Positions 47,062-56,199 are shown, counted from the stretch's first letter. The stretch is 64,000 nucleotides of DNA from CAVREM01 sp963728825 (GCA_963728825.1 CAVSLA010000002.1:372001-436000); one strand, 5' to 3'. Notes: generated by a model from the sequence alone, not told the origin. Translations and numbers: made by a program.

Positions 47062-48869
47062 GTGAGTGCTGGTGTGTCGCCGCGTCGGATCGCACTTCTC
47101 TTCGTCGTAATTTCTGCGCCGCTCACGGTCCAGCAGCTCGATGCCGCGATTACCCAGCTGCAGGAACAAGGCGCGATCGCGCGGATCGTCCAGCGCTGGC
47201 GCGGCCAGGAGATGCTGTTCTTCTCGCGCGAGCGCATCAATCGCATCCTGTTGCTGACCGTCTCTGGGGTTGCGGCGCTGCTGCTGATCAGTGCGGCAGG
47301 CGTCCGCCGGCTGATCGGCGCACAAGCCAGCCGCCGGCGTTCGGACGAACAGGTCCAGCTGCTGGCGCTTCGTGCGTCAGAAGAGAAATATCGGCAGCTG
47401 GTCGAGAACGCCCAGGACATCATCTTCACCGTCGATCGCGAAGGGTATTGCCTGTCGATGAACCGCGCCGGCCAGGGGATCACCGGCTTCCCCGGAGCCA
47501 CCCCGCGCGGTGTGCACCTTGCGCATCCGGTGGTGCCCGAACACCAGCAGACGGCAATGAGCGCGCTGCGGCGCGTGCTGGGCGGTGACGCCGTGCCGCG
47601 TTTCGAGGTCGACATCGTGAGTCGGATGGGGCGGAAATTGACGCTCGAGCTCGACGTTCACCCGATTCGCGTTGACGCCGCGATCGTCGGCGCGCAGGGC
47701 ATCGCCCGTGACGTCACGGTGCGCCGTGAGCTCGAAGCACAGCTCCTGCAGGCTCAGAAAGTGGAAGCGATCGGGCGGCTCGCCGGCGGTGTCGCTCACG
47801 ACTTCAACAACATCCTGACGGTCGTCATGGGATTCGCTGAACTCGCCAGCCAGCAGCTCGATCCGCAGAGCCCGGTGCGGCATGACATCGAGGAGATTCG
47901 CCGCGCCGCCGGCAGTGCGGCATCGCTGACCAGGCAGCTGTTGATTTTCAGCCGGAAGAGCGTCGTCCGTCCGAGGGTCTTCGATCTCAACGAAGTCGTC
48001 GGGCAACTCGACAAGATGCTGCGGCGTCTGGTGGGTGCACATCTCAACTTCGTCGCCCGGCCCGGCGACGACGTCGGGCATGTGAAAGCGGCCCCAGCCA
48101 GATCGAGCAGGTGATCGTCAACCTGGTCGTCAACGCGCGGGACGCGATGCCGGCGGGAGGGACCCTGACCGTTCGCACCGGCCATGCCGTGGTCGACGCG
48201 CACTTCGCGGCCGAGCATCGTCTGAAAGGGACCGGCGAGTTCGTGACCCTGGTCGTTGCCGACACCGGCATGGGCATGACGCCGGAGGTACAGGCCCGGA
48301 TCTTCCAGCCGTTCTTCACCACGAAAGGACCGACGACCGGTACGGGGCTCGGGTTGGCCACGGTGCACTGGATCGTGGAACAGGCCGGTGGTGGCATCGT
48401 GGTCCAGAGCAGACCGGGGGTTGGTACGACGTTCACGGTCTATCTGCCGAAGGTCGTCGGCGCGATCGACGCTGAACCCGCCCGTGACGCGGCGGCAGCG
48501 ACCGTCCCCAGGCCAAGCACCGTGCTGTTCGTCGATGCCGACGAGAGCATTCGGATGATGGGGGCCCGTGCGCTCAGTGAGCGCGGCTTTACGGTGCTGA
48601 CGGTCCGGCAGCCCGAGGAAGCGGTCGCTCTGGCGCGGCGGGATTCACGAACCATCGATCTGCTGGTCACCGATCTCGCGATGCCAGGCTTCAACGGGCG
48701 AGAGCTGGCCGACCAACTGCGCCGCGCCCGCCCCAATCTGCGCATCCTGTTTACGTCCGCGGACATGGACGCCGCAGCGTTTCAAGACGTGCAGATCGAG
48801 CACGCCCGCATTCTTCAGAAGCCTTATACCCCCGAGTCGCTCGGTCGCGCGAGGTCCGTCAGCTCCTGA
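47062..48869 (+). pseudogene. PAS hybrid histidine kinase, N-terminally shortened and frameshifted
   Basis: The N-terminal ~55 residues (QQLDAAITQLQEQGAIARIVQRWRG) match only the tail of a periplasmic solute-binding (SBP_bac_3) sensor domain. A membrane helix, PAS (~110-240), HisKA with GGVAHDFNNIL and ATPase boxes (IVNLVVNARDAM, DTGMGM, GTGLGLATV), and a receiver (LLVTDLAMPG) follow. The frame changes at ~48092 in a GCGGCCCCAGCC tract, where one missing base would restore KADPSQIEQV. The missing sensor part is not found in any frame of 46903-47061, so the 5' end looks truncated. Confidence 0.72.
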
Positions 48870-48901
48870 GCCGGGAGTAAGTCGAGGCGTGACCTGATTG
48901 A

Positions 48902-49249
48902 TCAACCTTCGTTGTTCAGCAGCGCTGCCATGATCGAGGCCATCCGGTTCCAGTCGGCCTTCTCCGTCGAGAGCTGCCGTCGGCCGGCGGCGGTGACATC
49001 GTAGAAACGTGCCTTGCGGTTCCGATCGGACATGCCCCACGTGCCGCGAACCAGGCCGCGCTGCTCGAGCCGCATCAAACCTGGATACAGCGTTCCCATA
49101 TTGAGCTGCAGCGCACCATTCGAGACCTGTTCGATGTGCGCGGCGATCGCGTAACCATGCTGCGCGCCAAGCGTCGCCAGCGTCTGCAGGATCATCAGAT
49201 CGAGCGTGCCCTGCAGCACGTCGGTCTTGCCCCGCGCTTTATTAGACAT
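48902..49249 (-). CDS. PadR-family transcriptional regulator
   Basis: 115 residues from ATG 49249; the in-frame extension to 49285 covers the promoter itself. PadR winged-helix pattern: DVLQGTLDLMILQTLA, HGYAIAAHIEQVS, MGTLYPGLMRLEQRGLV and KARFYDVTAAGRRQL. PadR proteins are dimeric repressors, in acidobacteria often beside orphan MacB-like permeases. None is adjacent here. A palindrome over its own promoter implies autorepression. Confidence 0.88.
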   Translation of the reverse strand: MSNKARGKTDVLQGTLDLMILQTLATLGAQHGYAIAAHIEQVSNGALQLNMGTLYPGLMRLEQRGLVRGTWGMSDRNRKARFYDVTAAGRRQLSTEKADWNRMASIMAALLNNEG

Positions 49250-49257
49250 TCCAACGG

Positions 49258-49290
49258 AGTATAGCCGAGCCCATTTGATTGTCAAATGGG
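49258..49290 (-). promoter_or_regulatory. padR promoter with overlapping operator
   Basis: On the minus strand a consensus TTGACA (49285-49280) and TATACT (49263-49258) are separated by 16 bp. A perfect 9-bp inverted repeat, CCCATTTGA-N3-TCAAATGGG (49270-49290), covers the -35 box. The -10 box ends only 9 bases before the ATG, so the mRNA should be leaderless or nearly so. Autorepression by PadR is the obvious reading (inference). Confidence 0.75.
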
Positions 49291-49319
49291 AGTGCCGTGG
49301 TGACGAGATCCGCGCGCCG

Positions 49320-51491
49320 TCAGGTGCCGGTGGCGCGCCTGGCCAGATTCTGGTTCTTGATCGGCAGGTCGCGCACCCGGATGCCGGTTGCGGCGAAAAT
49401 CGCGTTGGTGACCGCCGCGGCGACCGGCGGCACGCTCGGCTCGCCGAGCCCGCCGAGGTGGGCGTCGGAGCGGATGAACGCCACGCTGATGCGCGGCGCG
49501 TCGGCGAGGCGGATCACCTGGTGATCGCGGAAATTCTTTTCGACGACCCGGCCCTCGTTGATGGTGATCTCGCCGAGCATGGCGGCCGACAGGCCGAAGA
49601 TCACCCCGCCCTCGATCTGGGCGGTGGCGGTGTCCGGGTTGACGACATCGCCGCAGTCGATCGCTGAAAACACGTCACGCACGCGAAGCTTTCCGGCCGG
49701 AGAGACCTCGACGTGAGCCACGTGGGCGACGATGCTGCCGAAACATTCGGCGATGGCGATGCCGCGGCCTTCGCCTTCGGGCAATGGCGTGCCCCAGCCG
49801 GACATCGTCGCGGCACGTTCGAGCACGGCGCGGAAGCGCGCCTGCTCCGTCAACAGATCGCGTCTGAACTGGTAGGGGTCCTGGCCGGCCGCATGCGCGA
49901 GCTCGTCGACGAATGACTCCTTGAAGAAGCCATGCTGCGAGTTGAGCACCGAGCGCCATGGGCCGGTCGGTATCGGGTGCGGCGCATCCCGGCCGTCGGC
50001 CTCATTGTCGATTGCGTAAGGCATGAAGACCGACTCGCCGTCGCCGCCGCCGGCATACAGCGAGCGGACGATCGGCCGGCTGCCGCCATCGAGCCCGCCG
50101 GCAAATCGCGCCATGGCCGCCGGGCGATAGAAGTCGTGCTGGAGGTCATTTTCACGACTCCACACGACCTTCACCGGCGCCGGCGACATCACCTTGGCGA
50201 TGCGCGCCGCGATGTCGACGTAGTCCAGATAGAACGGCAGACGCCGCCCGAAGCCGCCGCCGAGCTGCAGGTTCGTGACGTGAACCTGCTCGACGTCCAG
50301 CCCCAGCGCCTGCGCCGCGGTGGCCCTCGCATTAAGTGGGTCCTGCACCCCGGCCCACACATCCGCGCGATCGCCTTCGACCTTCACGGTGCAGACCATC
50401 GGCTCCATCGTCGCGTGGGCCAGGAACGGCACGCGGTAGTCGGCCGTGACGATCTTCGTGGTGCCTTCGGGCAGCGTTGGCGGCGCACCAAGTGCGGCAT
50501 CGAACGCCGCGAAGATCGACGACGTCGAGACGCCGCGATGGCCGGCGTCGTCGAAGCTGGGTGCGAGCGCCGCGAGCGCCTTGCGCGCGTGCCAGTAGGT
50601 GTCGGCCACGACCGCGACGGCTTCCTCGAGCCGCACGACCCGTTTGACACCCGGCATGGCTTCGGCCGGAGCGCTGTCAACGGACAGCAGCTTGCCGCCG
50701 GCGACCGGTGCGATCTCGATGGCCGCGGACAGCAGGCCGGGCACGGCGAAGTCGATGCCGTACACCGCGCTGCCGTCGACCTTGGAACGGATGTCGACGC
50801 GGGGTCGGGCGGTGCGTCGAATGGTGTACGACGATGGATCTTTCAATGGCGGTCGGGACGGCACCGAGCGTCTGGCGGCGTCCGCCGCCAGCTCGCCGAA
50901 GGTCGCCTGTTTGCCGCTCGCTTCGTGGACGATGCGCGAGTTGACCGCCCGGCACTCCGCCGCGTTCACGCCGAATCGGGCGGCCGCTGCGCCAATCAAC
51001 ATTTCTTTCGCGGCCGCTCCGGCGGTGGACATGCCGTAGACGCCGGTCCCGCGGACGGCCGACGAACCGCCGGTCGGCTGAAGACCGTACCAGCGGGCGA
51101 GTCGATAGGTCCCGTAATCGAACGCCCGCCCGAGCGGCCGCGGTATGGAGTCGCCCGTGAAGGCGCGGCCCATGTAGGCGTTCGCGTAGGCGTCGAGCGC
51201 CGGCGCCTCCTTCACTCGCACCAGGTTCCAGTCGGCGTCCATCTCTTCGGCCGCCATCATCGCGAGGGCGGTCTGCGAGCCCTGGCCCATCTCGCAGTGG
51301 GGCACAAGCACCGTTATGAGGTTGTCGGGCGTGACCAGGATCCAGGTGGTGAGCTGGCCGGCCTCGTCACCGTCTTCCGGTCGGACGCTGTGGCGGCTGG
51401 GCGAGAAGGCGACACCCGCCACGCCCAGCACGAACCCGCCGCCGACCAACGAGCCGACCCCGATGAATGCGCGCCGTGTCCATTTGCCCAT
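49320..51491 (-). CDS. Tat-exported molybdopterin oxidoreductase large subunit (isoquinoline oxidoreductase beta-like)
   Basis: 723 residues with an N-terminal twin-arginine signal (TRRAFIGVGSLVGGG), so it should be exported with its cofactor. Xanthine-dehydrogenase-family motifs: PHCEMGQGSQTALAMM, LQLGGGFGRRL and GGLGEPSVPPVAAAV near the C-terminus with the catalytic Glu. The duplicated-hammerhead architecture fits IorB. It pairs with the 2Fe-2S gene just upstream. Substrates of IorAB-type enzymes are N-heterocycles or aldehydes; the actual one is unknown. Confidence 0.87.
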   Translation of the reverse strand: MGKWTRRAFIGVGSLVGGGFVLGVAGVAFSPSRHSVRPEDGDEAGQLTTWILVTPDNLITVLVPHCEMGQGSQTALAMMAAEEMDADWNLVRVKEAPALDAYANAYMGRAFTGDSIPRPLGRAFDYGTYRLARWYGLQPTGGSSAVRGTGVYGMSTAGAAAKEMLIGAAAARFGVNAAECRAVNSRIVHEASGKQATFGELAADAARRSVPSRPPLKDPSSYTIRRTARPRVDIRSKVDGSAVYGIDFAVPGLLSAAIEIAPVAGGKLLSVDSAPAEAMPGVKRVVRLEEAVAVVADTYWHARKALAALAPSFDDAGHRGVSTSSIFAAFDAALGAPPTLPEGTTKIVTADYRVPFLAHATMEPMVCTVKVEGDRADVWAGVQDPLNARATAAQALGLDVEQVHVTNLQLGGGFGRRLPFYLDYVDIAARIAKVMSPAPVKVVWSRENDLQHDFYRPAAMARFAGGLDGGSRPIVRSLYAGGGDGESVFMPYAIDNEADGRDAPHPIPTGPWRSVLNSQHGFFKESFVDELAHAAGQDPYQFRRDLLTEQARFRAVLERAATMSGWGTPLPEGEGRGIAIAECFGSIVAHVAHVEVSPAGKLRVRDVFSAIDCGDVVNPDTATAQIEGGVIFGLSAAMLGEITINEGRVVEKNFRDHQVIRLADAPRISVAFIRSDAHLGGLGEPSVPPVAAAVTNAIFAATGIRVRDLPIKNQNLARRATGT

Positions 51492-51500
51492 CGCCCTCTC

Positions 51501-51953
51501 CTAGCCTTCGGCGATGGAGTGAATGGCACGCCGCACCCGGGCGAACGTGCCGCACCGACAGATGTTGGTAATCGCGGCGTCGATCTCCTGATCGTTCGGC
51601 TTGGGATGCTCGGTCAGGAGTGCGGTGACGGCCATGATCATCCCGGACTGGCAATAGCCGCATTGCGGGACCTGGGTGGTGACCCACGCCTGCTGAACGG
51701 CATGCAGCGTGCCGCTCTGTGCCAGCCCCTCAATCGTGGTGACCTGTGCGCCGTCGGCGGCCGAGAGCGGCAGAGTACAGGAGCGGACCGCGCGTCCGTT
51801 CAGATGAACGGTGCAGGCCCCGCAGGCCGAGATGCCGCAGCCGAACTTCGTCCCGGTCAGGCCGAGCGTCTCGCGAATCGCCCAGAGCAGCGGCGTGTCG
51901 GGCTCGAGCTCGAGCGAGCGGGGCTCACCGTTGACGGTCAGCGAGATCGCCAA
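51501..51953 (-). CDS. 2Fe-2S small subunit (isoquinoline oxidoreductase alpha-like)
   Basis: 150 residues with CGISACGAC and CGYCQSGM iron-sulfur motifs and a final CRCG, as in IorA-type subunits. It has no signal of its own, so it is presumably exported by hitch-hiking with the Tat-signal large subunit 9 nt downstream. It starts 1 nt after the upstream gene's stop, indicating a three-gene operon (52497-49320). Confidence 0.88.
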   Translation of the reverse strand: MAISLTVNGEPRSLELEPDTPLLWAIRETLGLTGTKFGCGISACGACTVHLNGRAVRSCTLPLSAADGAQVTTIEGLAQSGTLHAVQQAWVTTQVPQCGYCQSGMIMAVTALLTEHPKPNDQEIDAAITNICRCGTFARVRRAIHSIAEG

Positions 51954-51954
51954 C

Positions 51955-52497
51955 TCACAGCCCTGGAATCATCAGGTGCGCCGTGCTCGTCCCCGCGTTC
52001 ATGATCCAGGTGCCGCCCTGTTTCGGGTTGTCGGGCAGACCCAATGTCTGGCTGGTGGCGCCGGGGACGGCAACCGTGGTGTGCGAGCGCGAGCGTTCCC
52101 GGTCCGCTCCGTTCAGGTTGTAGAAGACCGACCCGAACTCCGGCTTGATGCGGGTGCCATCTTTTTCCGCGGCGTCGAGCGCGGCCTGACGCTTGTCGCC
52201 CATCGCATCGAATTTCATGTTCTGTGCGACGCGATCCAGGTTGGCGACGCTCGTGCACTCGACCGAGAACGCTTGTTGTCCCGGCTGGCCGGAGCGGTCG
52301 TAGCAGACCAGACGGTTCGTGCCCTTTTTCAGCGTGTCGTAGGTATAGTCGGGCTTCCATTTGATGACGGTCGACGCTTCACGCTGATTGGCGGGGGCGG
52401 CGAGCAACGCTTTTTCGACGTCGGTCGGCGGCGCCTGGGCGAACGCGCCGATTGTCATCGTCAGCAGACCAACGACCATCGCAATCATCTGTTTCAT
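51955..52497 (-). CDS. Exported protein of unknown function in the ior-like operon
   Basis: 180 residues with a signal peptide (MIAMVVGLLTMTIGAFAQA). The mature part has a TNRLVCYDRSGQPGQQAFSV strand with two cysteines (VCYD and VECTS) that could form a disulfide, and a C-terminal GGTWIMNAGTSTAHLMIPG block. No family is recognised with confidence. First gene of the operon with the iron-sulfur and molybdenum subunits, so a periplasmic partner role is possible. Confidence 0.65.
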   Translation of the reverse strand: MKQMIAMVVGLLTMTIGAFAQAPPTDVEKALLAAPANQREASTVIKWKPDYTYDTLKKGTNRLVCYDRSGQPGQQAFSVECTSVANLDRVAQNMKFDAMGDKRQAALDAAEKDGTRIKPEFGSVFYNLNGADRERSRSHTTVAVPGATSQTLGLPDNPKQGGTWIMNAGTSTAHLMIPGL

Positions 52498-52602
52498 AGT
52501 GACCTCACACCGGGACGCAGTATACCCTGGGGCTCCGCGTTTGGAGGCCGTCCGATGCCAGTTTCGGCGACGACTTCCCGCTTACTGAGACAGGAGGCTG
52601 CC

Positions 52603-53541
52603 ATGAAGCGGGCGATCGGTCCATGGGTCGCGATCCTGAGTGTTTTCGTCCTCACGGCAACCGCCTGCAACGATCGCCCGGAGTCGCCGTCGGTGCCGCC
52701 GACCCCCTCGCCGCCCCAGCCGCCGACGCTCATCAGCGTTGCGTTGACCGGCAACGTCACGCTCGGAGCCGTCGGTGAAACGAGTCAGTTGACCCTGACT
52801 GGAACCTTCAGCGACGGCACTTCGAAGGACGTGTCGGCTGACGCCCGGTGGACGCTGGGCGATCCCCGGGTGTTGACGATTACGCCCGGCGGGCTCGCGA
52901 CCGTCACCACTCTCGGCCGCACTTTCGTCACGGCGAACTACCAGAACCGAGGAGCCTCCACGAAAGTGACCGCGACTTCTCCCGGCACGTACGTCATCTC
53001 CGGCCGGGTCCGCGAACCGGGGCAGGGCGGGCTCCTGGACGCGGTGATTACTGATGCGGCCACCGGACTCTCGGCCACTTCGAATCTGGACGGACTCTTC
53101 TCGATTGCCGCCCTGCCTGCTCCCGAAGCTCTGCTGAACGTGGCGAAAGTGAACTACGAGGCTCGGGAGGTCAGTGCGAACGAGAGGATGGAAGTCGACG
53201 CGCCCGTCCAGCGCATCGTCCGCCTGACGGCGGGCGAGAGCGTGGACCCGCCACCGCTTGCGCCGAACGACCTCGCCTACGAGATCGACGGCGTCCGCTG
53301 CGAGCCGTGTCGTCTCATTCGCATCATGGTCCCCACGACCGGGGATATCGAAATGCGTTTGACCTGGCAGTCGCGAAGCCGGCTGATGTTTCTTGCGCGG
53401 GGGATGGTCGTCGCGGGCGACAACGGGGCGGCCAGCGGATTTCTCACCATCGCGTCGCCCGGTGAGCTCGTTGTCTACGTCGGCTCTTCGGGTGCCATCA
53501 CCAGCCACACCCCGTTCAAGTTCGCGACGACGCTGCCCTGA
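52603..53541 (+). CDS. Lipoprotein with bacterial Ig-like (BIG2) and carboxypeptidase-regulatory-like domains
   Basis: 312 residues from ATG 52603, with AGGAGG 7 nt upstream. The lipobox LTATAC (~23) predicts lipid anchoring. A Pro-rich spacer follows, then a BIG2-like domain (LTLTGTFSDGTSKDVSADARW, then GLATVTTLG; ~45-125), a carboxypeptidase-regulatory-like domain (VISGRVREPGQGGLLDAVI; ~130-200) and a C-terminal beta-rich part. A surface or periplasmic binding role is likely; no enzyme motif is seen. Confidence 0.75.
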   Translation: MKRAIGPWVAILSVFVLTATACNDRPESPSVPPTPSPPQPPTLISVALTGNVTLGAVGETSQLTLTGTFSDGTSKDVSADARWTLGDPRVLTITPGGLATVTTLGRTFVTANYQNRGASTKVTATSPGTYVISGRVREPGQGGLLDAVITDAATGLSATSNLDGLFSIAALPAPEALLNVAKVNYEAREVSANERMEVDAPVQRIVRLTAGESVDPPPLAPNDLAYEIDGVRCEPCRLIRIMVPTTGDIEMRLTWQSRSRLMFLARGMVVAGDNGAASGFLTIASPGELVVYVGSSGAITSHTPFKFATTLP

Positions 53542-53562
53542 GCGTCACCGCGAAAGTTGCTC

Positions 53563-53591
53563 TTGACACAGCTACTACGTAGTAGTAGATC
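53563..53591 (+). promoter_or_regulatory. blaI promoter and operator
   Basis: TTGACA at 53563-53568 is followed by a 17-bp spacer containing the perfect 14-bp palindrome CTACTACGTAGTAG (53572-53585), then TAGATC as a weak -10. The palindrome resembles the TACTA-type dyads bound by BlaI/MecI repressors. Its position between the -35 and -10 boxes fits direct repression of the blaI-blaR1 operon by its own product. Confidence 0.72.
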
Positions 53592-53609
53592 TACGCAGAA
53601 GGTAGTAGC

Positions 53610-54005
53610 TTGCCAAGACCGCGACTGACAAAACTCGAACTGCAGGTCCTGGAAGCCTTGTGGGCCCGCGGCAAAGCGTCGATCCGCGAGGTTCAGGAAG
53701 CGTTCCCGGAACCTCGACCCGCCTACACCACGATCCAGACGACCGTTTACCGGCTCGAAGGCAAGCACGCGGTGCGCCGCGTCCGGAAAATCGGCAACGC
53801 CCACATCTTCGAGCCGGTGGTGGCCCGGGACGTGGCGCGCCTGCGACTGCTCGACGAAATTCTCAGCTTCTTCGGCGGGCGTGCCCAGCCGATGATGGCG
53901 CAGCTTGCCGAAGCCGGAAAACTCACGCGCGACGATGTGCGCGAGCTGGAGAAGACGATCGAGAAGCTCGAGCGTCAACGAAAAACTGAGAGAGCGCGCA
54001 AATGA
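53610..54005 (+). CDS. blaI: BlaI/MecI/CopY-family repressor
   Basis: 131 residues, TTG start at 53610 with AGAAGG upstream. Winged-helix pattern LTKLELQVLEALWARGKASIREVQ, then PAYTTIQTTVYRLEGKHAVRRV, typical of BlaI, with a C-terminal dimerisation helix. It represses until cut or released through the BlaR1 partner, whose gene overlaps its end by 4 bp (ATGA). Confidence 0.9.
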   Translation: MPRPRLTKLELQVLEALWARGKASIREVQEAFPEPRPAYTTIQTTVYRLEGKHAVRRVRKIGNAHIFEPVVARDVARLRLLDEILSFFGGRAQPMMAQLAEAGKLTRDDVRELEKTIEKLERQRKTERARK

Positions 54006-56062
54006 GCGGCGAAGCACGGCGGCAGGCGTGGGCAGTCGGCTGTCTCGTCTCGTGTGCCCTTCACCTTATGGCGGCGGTCGCGCTCTGGCCTGGTCAGCAG
54101 ACGACTGAACTGACGCCAGTTGCCCAGGACCAGCGAGCGGTTTCCGGTGATGCCCAATCGCCGGCCAGCGCGAGTGCGCGTGCCACTGGCGATGAAGCGC
54201 GCCGTGCGCTCGATCGCGGCAGCGCAGCGGCAAAGACAATCGGCACGCTGATAAACCGATATCAGTGGCGCCCCGAAAGGTGGCTGGCGCATCTCGCGCA
54301 GTCGACGATCTTCGCGACCGCGGTCGGGCTGATGACGCTCGCGTTCCGCAGGAACCACGCCCGCGTTCGCTATTGGCTGTGGTTCAGCGCGTCGGTGAAG
54401 TTTCTGATCCCGTTCTCGTTCTTCGTCATGCTTGGCAACAAGCTGCCGTCGCCGCCCGCCGTGCAGAGTCTCGCAGCGCCGGTCGCAACCGCGGTGACGC
54501 AGTTCGGCTATCCGTTCCTCGAGCCGTCGCCACCTGTCGCGATCCTCACGCTCTCCGCCCCTCGCCAGGCCGACTGGCCAGGTCTGGCAGTCCTCGGCAT
54601 CTGGCTCTGCGGCTTTACCGGGATCGTGTGCATCCGGCTGCAGGCTTGGCGTCGTGTCCGCGCCGCCGTCCGCGCCAGCGCCGCAATCGATCTTCAGGAT
54701 GTCTTCATCCCGCCGCACATCCGCGTCTGCGCCGCCCCGGGGCTTCTCGAGCCGGGTGTGGTCGGCTTCTGGCGCCCGCTCCTTCTGGTGCCGGCGGGCA
54801 TCGAGAGACTCCTCACCTCTGCACAGCTCGAAGCAGTGGTGACCCACGAAATCTGTCACATCAGACGCCGCGACAATCTCACCGCTGCTCTTCACATGGT
54901 CGTCGAAGCGGTCCTGTGGTTCCATCCGATGGTGTGGTGGATTGGCTCGCGCCTCGTCGCCGAGCGCGAACGTGCCTGCGACGAGGAAGTGCTGCGCGTC
55001 TGCGGTGAACCGCGGATCTACGCCGACGGCATCCTCAGCATCTGCAAGCGCTACATTGACGCCCGGCTGGTGTGCGTCTCCGGCGTGAGCGGCTCCGATC
55101 TTCGGAAAAGAATCGAGGCGATCATGAGAAACCAGTCACGCGAAGCGGTTACGCGCCGGAAAAAGATTGCTCTCGCCAGTGCGGCACTGTTCGTGGTCGC
55201 GGTGCCGATCGGGATCGGACTTGCGCCCGCGCCTGACCTGCGGGCGCAATCGGCGGCCGCCGCACAACCTGTCGCCTTCGAGGTGGCGTCGATCAGGGCG
55301 AACAAATCGCCCAACCGGGGAGGGCCGTTCGGGCCGCAGCCTGGTGGTCGATTCGTCGCCACCAACACGCCGCTGCGTTTCCTGATTGCGTTTGCCTACG
55401 AGACGTCGCCGTGGAACCGCGCCCTGGATTCCTTTCTCATGACCGGCGGACCGGACTGGCTCAACGCCGATCGCTTTGACGTCAACGCCCGGGCCGCGGC
55501 AGGCGACGTGCCGCTGGCGCAGATGCGACTGATGGTGCAATCGCTCCTCGTCGACCGCTTCAAGCTTCGCGTTCATCACGAGACTCAGGAGCGCCCGATC
55601 TACCGGCTCGTGGCGGCGCGAAGTGACGGGCAGCCCGGCGCCCAGCTGCGTCGAACCGAGCTGAGCTGCGCGGCGCCAGGCGATCCATTTGCGGGATTCC
55701 CACGCGACGCCGATGTGCCGTGTGGCTACTTCGGCATGTCCCCGACCGTCGCTCCGGCTCAGTCCCATCAGGCTTTCCGCGGCCTGACGATGGAGGGGCT
55801 GACCCGACGCCTCCAGTCCTTTCTCGGCCGTCCCGTCGTCGAGGCGACAGGTTTCGACGGCTACTACGACGGCGACTTCGAGTTCACCGCGGAGATCGTC
55901 CTCCCGCCACCGCCGCCCGGCCTGCCGAATCCTTTCGAAGGCAGGGTGTTTCCGTCGATCTTCTCGGTCCTGCCGCAGCAACTGGGGCTGCGCCTGGAGT
56001 CGGCCAGGGGACCGGTCGACGTTCTGGTGATTGATGGGGCGGAGCATCCAACGGAGAACTGA
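54002..56062 (+). CDS. BlaR1-type M56 peptidase fused to a TIGR03435 domain
   Basis: 686 residues. An N-terminal membrane segment (~12-30) and a low-complexity stretch are followed by BlaR1-like helices (~100-215). The M56 zinc-protease site is HEICH at 282-286, with the downstream Glu in VAERERACDEEVL. After a further helix (~390-410), a TIGR03435 domain (~425-686; starts FEVASIRANK) takes the place of the beta-lactam-sensing domain of classical BlaR1. A signal sensed outside would trigger proteolysis that relieves BlaI. The ligand is unknown; beta-lactam should not be assumed. Confidence 0.88.
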   Translation: MSGEARRQAWAVGCLVSCALHLMAAVALWPGQQTTELTPVAQDQRAVSGDAQSPASASARATGDEARRALDRGSAAAKTIGTLINRYQWRPERWLAHLAQSTIFATAVGLMTLAFRRNHARVRYWLWFSASVKFLIPFSFFVMLGNKLPSPPAVQSLAAPVATAVTQFGYPFLEPSPPVAILTLSAPRQADWPGLAVLGIWLCGFTGIVCIRLQAWRRVRAAVRASAAIDLQDVFIPPHIRVCAAPGLLEPGVVGFWRPLLLVPAGIERLLTSAQLEAVVTHEICHIRRRDNLTAALHMVVEAVLWFHPMVWWIGSRLVAERERACDEEVLRVCGEPRIYADGILSICKRYIDARLVCVSGVSGSDLRKRIEAIMRNQSREAVTRRKKIALASAALFVVAVPIGIGLAPAPDLRAQSAAAAQPVAFEVASIRANKSPNRGGPFGPQPGGRFVATNTPLRFLIAFAYETSPWNRALDSFLMTGGPDWLNADRFDVNARAAAGDVPLAQMRLMVQSLLVDRFKLRVHHETQERPIYRLVAARSDGQPGAQLRRTELSCAAPGDPFAGFPRDADVPCGYFGMSPTVAPAQSHQAFRGLTMEGLTRRLQSFLGRPVVEATGFDGYYDGDFEFTAEIVLPPPPPGLPNPFEGRVFPSIFSVLPQQLGLRLESARGPVDVLVIDGAEHPTEN

Positions 56063-56073
56063 CGCTTGGCGAT

Positions 56074-56180
56074 GCCGGGTCTAAAGACCCGGCCTACTTA
56101 CGCCACGACGCGCCGCCGGGCCTAAGAGGCCCGGCCTACGTACCGCGCGACGCCGGGCCTGAGAGGCCCGGCCTACGTAC
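56074..56180. repeat. Three GCCGGGCCT/AGGCCCGGC hairpins, each followed by CTACGTAC-like sequence
   Basis: Hairpins at 56074-56093, 56115-56135 and 56152-56172 are REP-like palindromes with 9-bp stems and 2-3 nt loops. They sit between the convergent blaR1-like and SGNH-hydrolase genes. Related copies occur at 31888-31955 and 59809-59872. Confidence 0.75.
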
Positions 56181-56199
56181 CCCCACCAATTACGGCGAT

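Noticed and set aside
54002..56062. Beta-lactam resistance operon
   Set aside because: No penicillin-binding sensor domain and no beta-lactamase gene; only the BlaI/BlaR1 regulatory architecture is shared.
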